A stretch of DNA of 64,000 nt from Blasia pusilla (lineage: Eukaryota > Marchantiophyta > Marchantiopsida > Blasiales): NCBI GenBank assembly GCA_050084515.1, contig CM114272.1, forward strand, positions 22,320,001-22,384,000, written 5' to 3'. Below are positions 22,863 through 33,567 of this stretch, piece by piece. The translations under genes were made by a program, and so were the position numbers. The first letter of the stretch is position 1. Each line of letters begins with the position of its first letter. The notes beneath the pieces were generated by a model. It had not been told where the DNA came from, made no database searches, and saw only the letters and a list, made by a program, of their open reading frames with translations.

Positions 22863-25800
22863 CTATGGAGACCCGCGCCTACAATACTGAATCGCAGTAG
22901 CTAAGGACAACCCATTTTCGAGTGGAGATGATGGGCGATCCGTGATGAACGAAGTCGAACCTCTCCCCATAGCCCCATACATCTCTATGGCCAGGGGATG
23001 AAGATGTGTCCTCGTGTAGTCGATTGTAGATATGTGTCTTCTTCGCCGCCGCCGCTCCTTGTAGCATTCGCCCTTGGGCTCGACCGCCTCGCGTAGGGAT
23101 CTCGTGACTACCACGTCCGCCACAACCACCTCAGCCTCACGTGTCATGTAGAGATCGGCACGAATGAGGGAATCCCGCATGGAGTAGTGCCTCTCTCTGC
23201 ACATGGAAGCCACTCTCCCGAGCAACATCGAACATGATATCCCGTGACTTTGCATCGTGAGTGGCTATCCTCTCACCCCAATCGACAGCGTGCCAAATGC
23301 ACACCAAGTGGATCCATGTCGCGACCCTCATAACCAAACAACACCAAATACGCGCCAAGCGAAACATCGAACTCAAAGGAACTCACGCCGCGAGGTTTGG
23401 CGCTTTGAGAGGCGTTTGGTAGAGTCTCTTGAAAAGTCTAAGAGACGAAACGCGAACAGAGTTGTGCGTTTCATGCGTTAGTGGTCGCGACCAGAAACCT
23501 AGACCAAACGCGAGCCGAGACTTGAGATGAGTTGAGTCTTGGAGGTTGGTTGCCAAAGAGGTGAGAACCAGTTTGGAACATGACTAGCGTTTGGGAGAAT
23601 CTGACTGTGTTTAGGACCATAACGTTGAGTTCCGAGATGCGTTCGGGACAAGTAAGGGCGCGTTGGAAAGCTGATCTTGAGACGCTTCCAACGCACCAAA
23701 GATCTCAGCAAACGCATGAGGACAAGCTGAGATATTGGCCGAAAACGATTCAGAGAGCAATCGGGTTGAGGGCCAGTTGAGGGGCCCGGTGTCTTTCCCT
23801 AAATGTAGGGGGCCCCGGAGATCCCCAGAAGTACTAGTAAGGGGAGTACCTTCTCTGAGATGTCTCGGAAAACGAAACCCCACTTTGGGCGCCAAACGGG
23901 CGTTTGAGGCACGGATGAAACGGGAGTTTGGCGCGAAACCCAAACCCAAACCCGATCCAAGGGAGTGGACTTTTTACGCCACACTTGGATTCCAACCGAG
24001 ATTCACGCCGTGCGAGTCTTGGTGAGGAACTCATTGGATGTTCATCGGACAGTTGGAACCGCTAGGCGCGAAAACGCCGCTTTCAGGTTCCTGAACCGAC
24101 GAAGAAAGTCTGTCCCAAGTCTTTCGAGACTTGCCCGTGTTGGAAACCGCGAAACTAGGAAGGTTGAGCTTGAAGAGAGAGTCTGGAACGAGAACTTGGA
24201 AAGTAATCCCGCTGATTGATCCAAGACCCGACTAACCGAAGTGCGTGTTTGGATGCAGATCAGCGTTGAGAGCGTGACCTACTGAACGCACGCTTCCGCA
24301 ACAAACAAGATTAACGTTCAAGGAGAGTAGGCGCACGACAATCCAGGCTCCGGCGACACTCGCAGTGTGTCGAACCAACCACCGATGGTTGGGGGAGGCC
24401 CAAGCGGAACCGCATCGCTGTGGTATAGGTAAGTGATGCGATACGGAAAGCCTGGAGAAGGGGGTGCGCCCCTACCCATGAGCCTGCCCCCTTTCTGGAG
24501 CAAGAGCGAATACGGGCCCTAACCTCCATGGGGATATTCCCGTCAGACATAGTGCCTCTAAAAACTGCCTCAAAGTGGGCTTCCATCAAGGAAGATTGGA
24601 GCCCAGACTGACCGGAGGTAACTAAGGAGGAGAAAGTGGGGAGAACGGCTCGGGCCTCAAATCGAAGGGAATCTCCACAAGCTGTGAGTGAAGACTGAAG
24701 TGGGAAAGAGCCATCCTCGACCTCGGAGACGTAGTGTAGAAGGAGCGGTCTATCTTTAACCAAAAATCGGGAGCAAAGGAGGGGTGCCACTGTGGCCCAA
24801 CTCCCTAAAAAAGCGGAGGGCGCCACTAACTCGGTCGAGAGAAGACCTACTCCACCAAAAGAAATCGGCCAAGAGGCCTGTCTTTGAGCTAACTCCCCCA
24901 TGGGGCACTCTAAGGAGCCGGGTCCTAGAAGATCCCCAAACACCTGCATGAGCTTCCTATCAAAGGATCTATATAGGGAAGAAAGGTGACTAGATGTCCG
25001 GGATGAGTTCTAGTGAGGTAACCAGGTCTCACGAGCAAAACAAGAAGAGAGAATGCCGAAGGCGACTTGAGGGTCACCAATCCTCGTAAGATCATCAACG
25101 TGGAAGATCCTCGGTAAGAGAGCCGCCACGAAAGTCGATACAAAGTCCTGGCTCCCGAGCGGTACTCCCAAGACTCGAAGCCCTCCGACAGGTCGCAAGA
25201 AGCCGTCGGGTAAATGTAGATCATCACGTAGGCCTGATGGAGACCAAGCCTTGCACTTCCCCACCTTCACCGCCAGGCCGACACGTGCCAATCAGGGCTT
25301 TGAAAAGTGCTCGAATGCAGGGACAACCAGATCTCCAAGACCAACAATATGAGTATCATGCCGGCCGTGAAGGAACATGCAACCCGGGAAAGCCTCCACC
25401 GTGAGAAAGAACCGCTCGGTAATGAGCCACAGAAAACAACGCGCCACCCAGAGGGTCACCCTGACGAGTCCCGATAGCAGACTCCAAGACCGTGACCTCC
25501 TCCTCGAATCGACCATGGTGGAAATAGAGGGCCGAAGGGGCCCCATAGAAAGCCTGCACAAAGGGAATGAGGCTCGCCATGGGGCCACCCGCATCCTCAA
25601 CTCTGTGAATATAGTAGCCCGAGATCTTGAGTTGAAGGCGTTCTCCACGCCCACTTGGAGAACCACCCACTGGATGTACATCTAGACAAGCCCTCAAACC
25701 TAAGGCCACCGTCTCACATCCGGCTGGCGTGGCAACTCCAAACTGATGCGGACTCAGATGTGATTGGAAAGCCTCACGGAATTGCAAAGCGAGAGTACGA

Positions 25801-26835
25801 CTCACCAACCGCAAGAGCACCTCACCTATGGCAATCGGACGGATACCACCACCCTCCTTTGACAACGCCAAAAGTCGCCCGCCCCTAATACTTGGGCCAC
25901 TGTTGTTGGCACTCTCCCCTGAGCTAGGTGAGAGGCAACCTGAAGCAACTCGAGAAGCCGCTAGCAAAGTGTCCTCGGAAGGAAAGAAATCACAAAGGTG
26001 TTCGTACATCATACCAAACAAACCTCCGGCCGCAATCCTCGGAGAACGCCCGAAAGTGCCCGTGCAAAGAGGGACGGGTCAAGGCATATAGCCGTGTCGT
26101 GGTGGAAGTCACGTGCAAAAGCTGGAATGTCAACGCTGGACGAGGATGTAGCCTCGGAGGGCATCGATGGTAACGGTGAAGAAGGAGCCATGTCCATCGG
26201 GCGAAGAGCACGCGGTACTTCGCGAGTACTCACAGGCTCGCCCAATGTCCTACATCGTCGCAACCTGGCTGCTCCAGGATCGTCCGCCGAAACCAGGTGA
26301 ACTACTACCTCCGCGAATGCCACAAACTCACTCTGCAGAGACTCCCAATCACCTCCTCGAAAGCATCTCAGACGTGCTATAACCTCTCTATGACCGGCCT
26401 TCCCTCCCCGAGTGTAACGAAGACACCATCGTGGAAGGAGAAGTAGTAGGTACCAAGAGAGCTCATCCATAGGATCAAGGGCGATCCTAGCGAGGGGAAG
26501 GAGGAATGCGTGGCGGAGGTCATCCCGAATAGCATGGGGGATCCTATGAAACAACCTCGGCAGGGGAAAACGGGTCTCAAGAGACCTATAATCTTCCCTG
26601 GTGGGACCTCAACCACTCCCATGCCTCGGGAGGGGCGATGATGCGGAAGCACCGGAGAGCATCCATGGTCGACAGGAGGGACCACCCATCCAAATCTATC
26701 AAAGTCAGGATGTTTAGCCGCTAAGTGGTTCCGAATTCCTGAACGAGTGAAGAATTCGGGACAACATGGGCATTTAGTATCCCGACTAGACGACCCACGG
26801 GTCCCCACACGGGCAGCCGATGATGGTCGAGGCAT
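22863..26835 (-). pseudogene. LINE polyprotein: C2H2 finger, RT, zinc knuckle, RLE-like
   Basis: Reading down the minus strand: CPCCPEFFTRSGIRNHLAAK followed by H (C2H2 finger, about 26770-26700); a linker; then RT blocks GGGIRPIAIGEVLLRLVSRT (about 25840), a NAFNS-type block near 25640 (VENAFNS), TRQGDPLGGALFSVAHYRA (about 25460), HDTHIVGL at the catalytic YADD position (about 25350) and a thumb region to 25010. The later frame 24949-24311 ends in a zinc knuckle starting CEC, which resumes beyond the inserted LTR as LGVHLARC. Next come THDAKSRDIMFDVARESGFH and the RLE-like stretch SLIRADLYM...VVVADVVVT. Frameshifts occur near 26380, 25690, 25290 and 23260. The catalytic YADD box reads GRHD in the open frame, a change consistent with decay. 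Confidence 0.75.
23317..24340 (+). mobile_element. 1024-bp TG...CA insertion, probable solo LTR
   Basis: The segment starts tgtcgcgaccctc and ends gtaggcgcacgaca. Both sides carry the 5-bp duplication atcca (23312-23316 and 24341-24345). Removing it and one duplicate rejoins the LINE frame exactly: CECRRSLD continues as PLGVHLARC, completing a C-x-C-x9-H-x3-C knuckle. Terminal TGTCG/CGACA, a 5-bp target duplication and no coding sequence fit a solo LTR. The 3' end gcgcacgaca is also the end of the LTR at 27982-28273. Orientation (+) is inferred from that end. Confidence 0.75.
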
Positions 26836-27500
26836 GGATGCAACTCACCAAGAAGAGGACATGGCCCCTCCAATAAAATCGTCGACAATCCCCGTCAATA
26901 ACAGTCCTATCATCCCCATTCGAACGAGCGGTCTGGCAAACCACTCTCTTCCGCCCACGGTAATGCTCCCTCTAACATAAACTCTCACCTACCGACATCA
27001 CCTAGGACTTCTAGTCCCAACCCCCTCCCAAAAATAAACTCATGAATACGTAGAGTTGCTAAGAGTGTGAAAAGATCATGGGCCCTTCGAGATAAAATAG
27101 ATGAGAAGAAAAATGTATGTACGGGAGGGGTAACAAATACAAACGTGAATCGAACCAAAATGAGAAGCACATACGACAAATACGACAAACAAGAAAGGAC
27201 TTGGGAAAGGAGGGGAAGGGTGGGTGAATAGAGGACGTTACCTTGGGAAATTTCTCCAAATGACAATAAGCTAAGCCCTAATATTCACATTTGGAACCCT
27301 AATATGAACCGAATTCTAAAAAGATGAATAAAAATAAAAATACTTCACGCCATGCAGCAAGGTCCGGATCAAAACGAAGCTCTCGTCACGCTCTCCGTTT
27401 CGACATGTAGCACGTCTCTTTTCGTCCCCTACGCCCTCCGTCCTTCCTCCCGCCGTCCCCGTCCATGCCTCCCGCCGTCCCCGCCCAAAATCGCTGCCTT

Positions 27501-27981
27501 CACTTTTGAGCCGAAAGTAAGGAAACCTGGTTCGCAAAGCTCCGGGATCACAGTCCCCGAGAAACTTCCTCCTTGACCGAGGATTCCATCATTCTCGCCT
27601 TAATAAGCTCTAAGGGAATAGTTCGTTGTTGATCGAAACAAACCGTCAAGCATGGAAAGGTCTCGCCTTGAAACCCGTACGGGGCCCTAATTTTTGGGTT
27701 TTTTTTTTATTATTATGCCCTATCTATACTACTACTGCATCATGGGGTTATTATGTGTGGAAAGGAAATAAATTATTCCTTCGCTAGGAATTGAAGTTCT
27801 TTTATTTCAAAAATTGTATCTTATGGAGATGGAAATATCTTTGCACTTCTTTTCAATTCCGTGATCTTATGTAGCAAATGCATGGAGTGTTTTCATTAGC
27901 CTATCGGAAGGACTTTACGACCACACATATTTTTGTAGGTTACATGTGTCATTTTGGGAATAACCGCGGTCTTGTATCCAC
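27501..27981. other. No gene recognised
   Basis: This is AT-rich between 27680 and 27950. Nothing identifiable lies between the LINE 5' end and the next LTR. Confidence 0.5.
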
Positions 27982-28273
27982 TGTCGTGCGCATACACATC
28001 ACTACACAACCCTAAAAAGCTCTTCCCCCAAAAATAGTCCTAGCGATGGTAACCTGCGTGCACAAGTTATTGGTGACCGTTGACTCGGTCAACGGGTCAC
28101 TTGACGAACTAAAACCAAAATAGGGAAATCATCACAATTGACGTTCCCGATTCAACAGACCTGTCGCCGACCTCATCCGACATCTCGAGACGAATTTACC
28201 TTCACGAAAGCCCGGTGGCTCTTTATGCCGTCGACACGATAGATCTCTACCTATCGGCTACTAAGATGTGACA
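27982..28273 (-). mobile_element. Solo LTR with 4-bp target duplication CCAC
   Basis: On the minus strand it starts TGTCACATCTTAGTAGCCGA and ends GTGTATGCGCACGACA. It is flanked by ccac on both sides (27978-27981, 28274-28277). It is shorter than the 580-bp copy at 14300, having lost the central gaagagcc...ttgggtcg section. Confidence 0.7.
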
Positions 28274-28355
28274 CCACACACAAGTGTGTGATAGTCCGTA
28301 AAGTAGCTTTGGTATAACTCAAACTCTTCCAGTAGCTAATTTAGGACCATAGACG

Positions 28356-28574
28356 ATGGGGTTCCCCACAGAAGTGACAAAAATATCATTACTATCATCG
28401 GCATCTCGACGTCATGTCTTAGGTCAGGCAATGGACTTAAACCACTTCACATGGATCCTCAACTTAGGAGTAGTTGACCAACGTCGGATGTGCTTGCGAT
28501 ATGTCACCTCTATTGCATTGCATAGGCCTGTGCCTATTGAGACAATTCTTAATGTGAATTGGGGCAAGATCTGA
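28356..28574 (+). pseudogene. Relic of a DNMT3-like methyltransferase C-terminus
   Basis: The frame encodes MGFPTEVTKISLLSSASRRH then VLGQAMDLNHFTWILNLGV, closely matching MGFATGVTPVASISEASRRH and VLGQAMDLNCLTWILSL in the retroelement methyltransferase at 48.2-48.6 kb. In DNMT3 proteins the equivalent end reads (E)R..GFP..YTD...R...LG.S. Only this tail is in plus orientation; the rest of the relic at 29.5-30.4 kb is on the minus strand, so the locus has been rearranged. Confidence 0.7.
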
Positions 28575-28842
28575 GCAGATCAATAGATAAGAGATAATCG
28601 AGAGAGACATCCTTAGACTTCTTGGGATGTGTTGCACATACATCGGGAGATGGCAACCACAACAACACGTTTGATTCATGGTCCTATACATCGAGGTGCA
28701 TTAAGAGGTGAGATGTCCAAGTTAGTTGTAGAGGAGCAGTCGAGTTCTATTGTTATGAATGGGATTCCACCAAAGCAACCAAAACCACCCACGCCAAAGA
28801 GTCCTACAAAAGTCATGATTGAGACTTGGGAGCCGGATATGG

Positions 28843-29235
28843 TGTCACGCGTATACACATCACTAGTCACATTCACACCACACAACACCGATTGTCCTAA
28901 CACATGGATCGATCCACTCTAAAACGAAATAAACTCACGCATATACATCGAGAACACACAAAAAATCAAAGTAAAAACGTCTCATATAGCCTAAAATCAA
29001 CTCCTTAATCAACATTGGCATATTGAGCCACATCCACCCTCTATTATGAGGGAATCTAGACACTATTAGCCTAGTTCCTACATACACAAGCAAGAGAGGT
29101 GCTCCTAAGGCCCAACATGAGAAAATGGCTTGGGAAAGCTATCTCCCTCTCTCTTATAGCCTTGGGAAGAGCCAAAAGGCTCTTACCCCAAAAGTAACCA
29201 TCCCATCGGTAACCTATGTGCACGATGTTCGAAGT
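28843..29235 (-). mobile_element. LTR fragment, same family as 14300-14879
   Basis: The minus strand carries taagagccttttggctcttc, ccatttt-ctcatgttgggcc and ends gtgtatacgcgtgacacc. Each has a counterpart in the 14.3-kb LTR. The 5' part upstream of the ggttacc block is missing, so the copy is truncated near 29235. Confidence 0.6.
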
Positions 29236-29523
29236 GATTTGTTTTACTACCAATTTGCTAGGACTTGAAACCGTTGGAATATGCTTGCTTGGATCTCATG
29301 GTGTTGCAGGAAAGGAATCTCAAAGCTCTTCGGTTGTCTCTTGGGCTCTCTTATCGACGTTGGGCTCCATCATCTACTATGCTTGGTCATCCCAAACCAA
29401 GCCAAGATTGGTCACCTTATATGCATAGGAAGCGGGAAAACTCGCAAAAGATGGAAAGGTTTTCTATGGCATGTCAATCTTGTTGATCATCATCAATGGA
29501 GGTGAATCATCATGTTTCATTGC

Positions 29524-30138
29524 CTATGATCGACATCTAGGATCTAAAATAGAATCCACCAACAAATGGGAGGGACACTCCACTCCTGCATGCACCCTCT
29601 TCAATACCTTGTATGGCACCAAGTTGGTCCACCATACACGTGCGGACGGCGTGCTAGTGAACCTACACTTACCGCATCCAAAAATAATGTTGGACCAATC
29701 CGCACAAACCTGGTGTGCACTTGTCATCACTCGTGATCTAGAATCACCCAATATCAATAGATTCTTTAGAATGTAAGTTGGGAAACGGGAGTGATGTTCT
29801 TGTAAGTGTCGCAAGTTGTAGTGTCCAAGGATGATATCGTATCACTCCCTGCTATCTTGGACTCCTCTGACCCATCATGCTTTGGAGAAAAGGTCTCACT
29901 CCATGCTATCTCTATGTATGTACTCATTGGCTAACCATTGAGGCTCCTCACTTGAGTCCCATAAAGGCACCTCTCCTCGATGGAATGATGTTGCTATCAT
30001 AGCATTCCTCTCTGTAGGGTTGTCCGTCAAGGGTGTGTCCTTTGCATGGACATGCCCTTGAATCAAATCCTCAGGCCAAGTGATGGCACTACTGAATGTT
30101 GCTTGAGTTGCCAACTCTCTTGGCCGTTGCTTGATCAC
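29524..30138 (-). pseudogene. Relic of the retroelement DNMT3-like methyltransferase
   Basis: 29814-29524 reads NLLILGDSRSRVMTSAHQV then ARVWWTNLVPYKVL, aligning with NVPLLGDTQTRMMASVHEV and RPRLWWTNLLPREVL of the copy at 48.5-49.1 kb (motif VI through VIII). The motif VI glutamate is replaced by lysine. 30138-29896 reads AITWPEDLIQGHVHAKD and VPLWDSS, matching VVTWPGEFLEGNLYAMD and VPLWSSG upstream of motif I in the 49.7-kb copy. Motifs I and IV between them are missing or unrecognisable. This is an older, dead copy. Confidence 0.75.
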
Positions 30139-30178
30139 TCCACTTGTGAATTAAATAGGTAACAATCTAAGTCATCCA

Positions 30179-30433
30179 TCACATGACTACCATCATAAAC
30201 TCTTTAGAGTTTGTAGCCCTCTGTGAATCACACCGGCTCCTAAACTTTGCAATGAAGTGGTGCAACTCTATGGTATCCACAACGCCCAAAAATCTACACA
30301 ATTCTCTACCCTCATCGTCCATCTTGTACATCCAAACAACAAAACCACTCAATGTGTGCGGTACTGCATTAGAAAACTCCTCCTCTAAAATTGACCTCTC
30401 CCTCCTCCAATCTCTTTGAAGGCCCTCTACCAT
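30179..30433 (-). pseudogene. Relic of the retroelement Gag N-terminal region
   Basis: The segment GVVDTIELHHFIAKFRSRCD followed by SQRATN aligns with AVGTIELEDFMHEFDTWCDM followed by QMLRNAT in the gag of the elements at 58.9 and 61.4 kb. Its position upstream of the methyltransferase relic on the same strand repeats the gag-then-methyltransferase order of the intact family. Confidence 0.65.
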
Positions 30434-33400
30434 AACTCATTGATCTATCCTAAAAGACGAGATAAGTGAGGGATGGTGTTTCGAATTAGAGCTTAAAGGG
30501 ATGTTCAGATACTAAGAGAAAGAACTCTTCGGGCTTGGCTTCACACTTCTATCTCTGAACTTACTCCAAAACTCTTGGGAATGGCTCAAGGAACTCGACT
30601 TGGAAGTTTCATCTCCAAAGTTAATAAAAAAAACTCCTACAACTCCACACATTTCTTTTGGATTCAGGAAGCAATACCGAGCTCTCTTTTATGTTGGTTT
30701 ATTGTTCTTTGGTGACATTGCTATATATTCACTTCCACGTACTTGTGTCGTTACAATATGTTGGCTTCATTCCATAGTGCCTCTTTGAAATATTTGGGTT
30801 TGCTATTGCCTTCTTCTGTGGCATTCGGCCATGTGTAGATATTTTTTTGTTGTTCGTTTGAATGTCATCTTGAGAGTACTCACTTGTCAGTCCTATGCAA
30901 AGATCAATGGAGAAGAAGGAGTGAGGGAGCTCCATGTTGGGAGGACTGGAGCTACTTCACATTTGTGGGAGGATTAAGCTACTTGAAAATGATGAATGAT
31001 CTAGATTCACAATTTAATGCCATTCAGAGTTAAGGAAAATTGAAATGTAGAGCTTATTGTAGAGTAGAAGCACTTCTTTGTTCTTTCCAACCAATAACTA
31101 TGTTAGGATGTTGATAATCCCAACAATTAGTGAGTACCAAAGTGTATGAGCTCTCATTGCAACAACAAGTCTGACCATAGAAATAAAGTTAAATTTGAGC
31201 ATCATTGCAACATCATGTTTTGAAATAGAAATGAAGCCTAGTGTTGCGGAAGTATGAGCGAAGAAATATTAAAATGCATCTCCATTTGTGGGTATTCACA
31301 CTTAGCCATGTTTACAACTATGCAAGGAATAAAAGAATGAGAATACCTTTGAAAGTTCTATTGCATGTATGCTACTAATCTCATAGATTAGTGGCTTGTT
31401 TAAGGATTAAGCAAAGTAGTACTCCTTAAATGCACTTAGTCCTATCAATCACGGAAGTTACTTATATGAGAAAAATGTACAAATTGAACCAAAATCATGT
31501 GTACATTGAAAGATTCTTACACTAACTTCCACGGAGTACCGGTCCTAATTTACTTGAAAAATGAGAGTATCCACTCCAACTTTGACGCACCCCAATTGGT
31601 TTACATTTGTAATACAGGATTTCATGGCAATAAAAACTAGTTAGTGCCGGTGATGGACTGTGCCATGCTCGGTGCACCCCCGTCTTGTGCATATACACGC
31701 CCCGCTTTCGCCTCGCCCCGTGCTTATACGCTCCGCCCCGTGTCATATGCCTAGCTTGAAATACGATAAAGTTTTTAGAGACACCCGTCGTGTTCTGCAT
31801 GTGTCGCCATATCAGAACCGCTCCTCACGTTATAGGATAGATGAATGGAGAGCCATCAAAGATGTATACGCACAAAAATAAATTAGAATTGAGAAACATC
31901 TTTCCTAAGCAAATAAAATGTTCACTTGGTACTAATATCATAGGGAACGAGGGTGGGAATTCGGGTGAAGACACGTGTCAATTGGGGGAGTGAGAAAACT
32001 GCATTCCAATTAGTATATAAATTCATGAATATGCTCACAAATTTCACTCGTTTCAAGTACCCCGAACAAGATCTTCTACCACCTCACCCCATTTCGTTTT
32101 GGGAAAATTTTGTTTGCCATTCTTTTAGGTGGAAGATTTATGACTAACTAAGGGGAAAGGAAAGAAGACTAATGATTGGCCGTTAACTTCCAACAAGCTC
32201 TCTTTTTCAGTAATTACTATTTATACTTAAGGGATACACTTGATGGCGGAGAGCCAGAACGTTATCTCGTACCTCCCATTGATGTCCGCTCTTCGCTCGC
32301 ACTTCAATCCGTATGATATACATATCATGAACAAGATAAGAAAGCATTAAGGTTGTCCTAATTAATTCAAATGTAATTAGCAAACTCGAACTCCTATTAT
32401 AGATTAACTCTAGAATTCACAATTTTCCTGAAAACTGACTAGGTCTAATCAAAGAGTTGATGTATGGAAAAGGTCTAATCTAAGATTTTTGTCTGGAGAG
32501 CATTAAAAAGAAACTCAAGCATGTAAAGCAAAAACATGTGTCTCGCAAGTCTTTTATAAAGATAAAGAAAATTCTATTCTCTGATCACTTTTGTCTTTAT
32601 TTTAACATATTTATTTTAACATACCGTAATACTGCATTACGAATAACTAATTCCAGGAGGAAAAGGAAAATACTACTTTAGTTTACAATAGAAAGTCCAG
32701 TGGGTATCTAGGAGCCAAGAATCGAGTTACGGAGACGTCCATCAGTTCCGCCAAGGCTGACGGTGGTCAATGTTTACCATGGTCTGGTTGCATGGGACCT
32801 CGGTTATTTATTTATTGGGAAATAGTATAATAATACTTTTGGAAATTGGTGCCCAGCGACTTTAAACTTGAGCGTGATTGATGTCCTTTGGATTCATGAT
32901 CGGCGAAGCTCCGATTTACTTTCATTTTCTGGTTATTTAATTAATTAAATATTTATTATATACCAGAGTGATAGTCAAAGACGGCGGAATGACCGTACTC
33001 AAAGATTAAATTCAACTCCTCGTCGACAACTCCCCTTTTCCATCCGTGATTCCGTGGATTAGAAAATGTAAGTTTATCTTTCCAGAGCCTATGCCATCTC
33101 TTGTTAATAAAATAATCGAATTTATATTCTCTTGCATTCGTAGGAATGAATAAGTAATTAGTTGAGTTTTCGTTTATAGACTATACCAAATGATAAGCTT
33201 TCATCTTAATTTTTGATGTTCATTTGAGGGGATAGGGTATGTTGGTTCGTCGACGACAGTATAATAAGGGTTTTATTGACAAGATTATAATATCCCTTCT
33301 ATCAGAAGATCAATCATTCCGTGTGGAATGGCGGTAGAGATCAGATGGAGCCAGCTTGTGACAAGGCAAGAGATTCATAATTCGAGGGAGAAGCCATGAA

Positions 33401-33434
33401 AGTGAACATGTTCTTTAAACTGAACGCTTGGGAA
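30434..33434. other. No gene recognised
   Basis: Mixed AT-rich sequence with frames under 93 codons. No domain, terminal repeat or RNA gene was recognised. Confidence 0.45.
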
Positions 33435-33567
33435 TCTACATAATTAAAAGAGGACCCTTTTAATTGAGTTTGAAGATCCCGTCCTCCTATGACCCTTTGT
33501 GGTGTGGGTAATACGGCAGCTCAATTTAAATTAACAAATCCGCGATATGAAAGGTGATTTTCACTAG
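33435..33567 (+). mobile_element. Short Helitron-like element
   Basis: It starts TCTACATAATTAAAAGAGGA next to host A and ends ttttcactag followed by host T. The 5' end is nearly identical to that of the element at 10303-10495, and the internal block caatttaaattaacaaa is also shared. It is 133 bp with no coding capacity. Confidence 0.6.

Larger units (their letters stand above)
22596..27500 (-). mobile_element. RLE-type LINE, nearly full length, split by an LTR insertion
   Basis: Minus-strand order: 5' UTR (27500-26836), N-terminal C2H2 finger, reverse transcriptase, C-terminal zinc knuckle, RLE-like domain and 3' UTR (22863-22596, with the gttagggggg...tgcccccttctt block). The 5' UTR is defined by its match to the deleted derivative at 18790-19050. 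Subtracting the 1024-bp insertion at 23317-24340 leaves about 3.9 kb. Multiple frameshifts make it non-functional. The single-ORF layout with zinc fingers at both ends and an RLE rather than an AP endonuclease resembles R2/NeSL-like elements in organisation. Confidence 0.75.

Noticed and set aside
23930-23960. aaaccc repeats that recall a plant telomere
   Set aside because: Only about three units, lacking the T of ccctaaa, and inside the LTR-like insertion.
29216-29505. Possible methyltransferase motif I on the plus strand (CLDLMVLQERN)
   Set aside because: The glycines of DLFGG are absent and the alignment is weak; left out of the relic.
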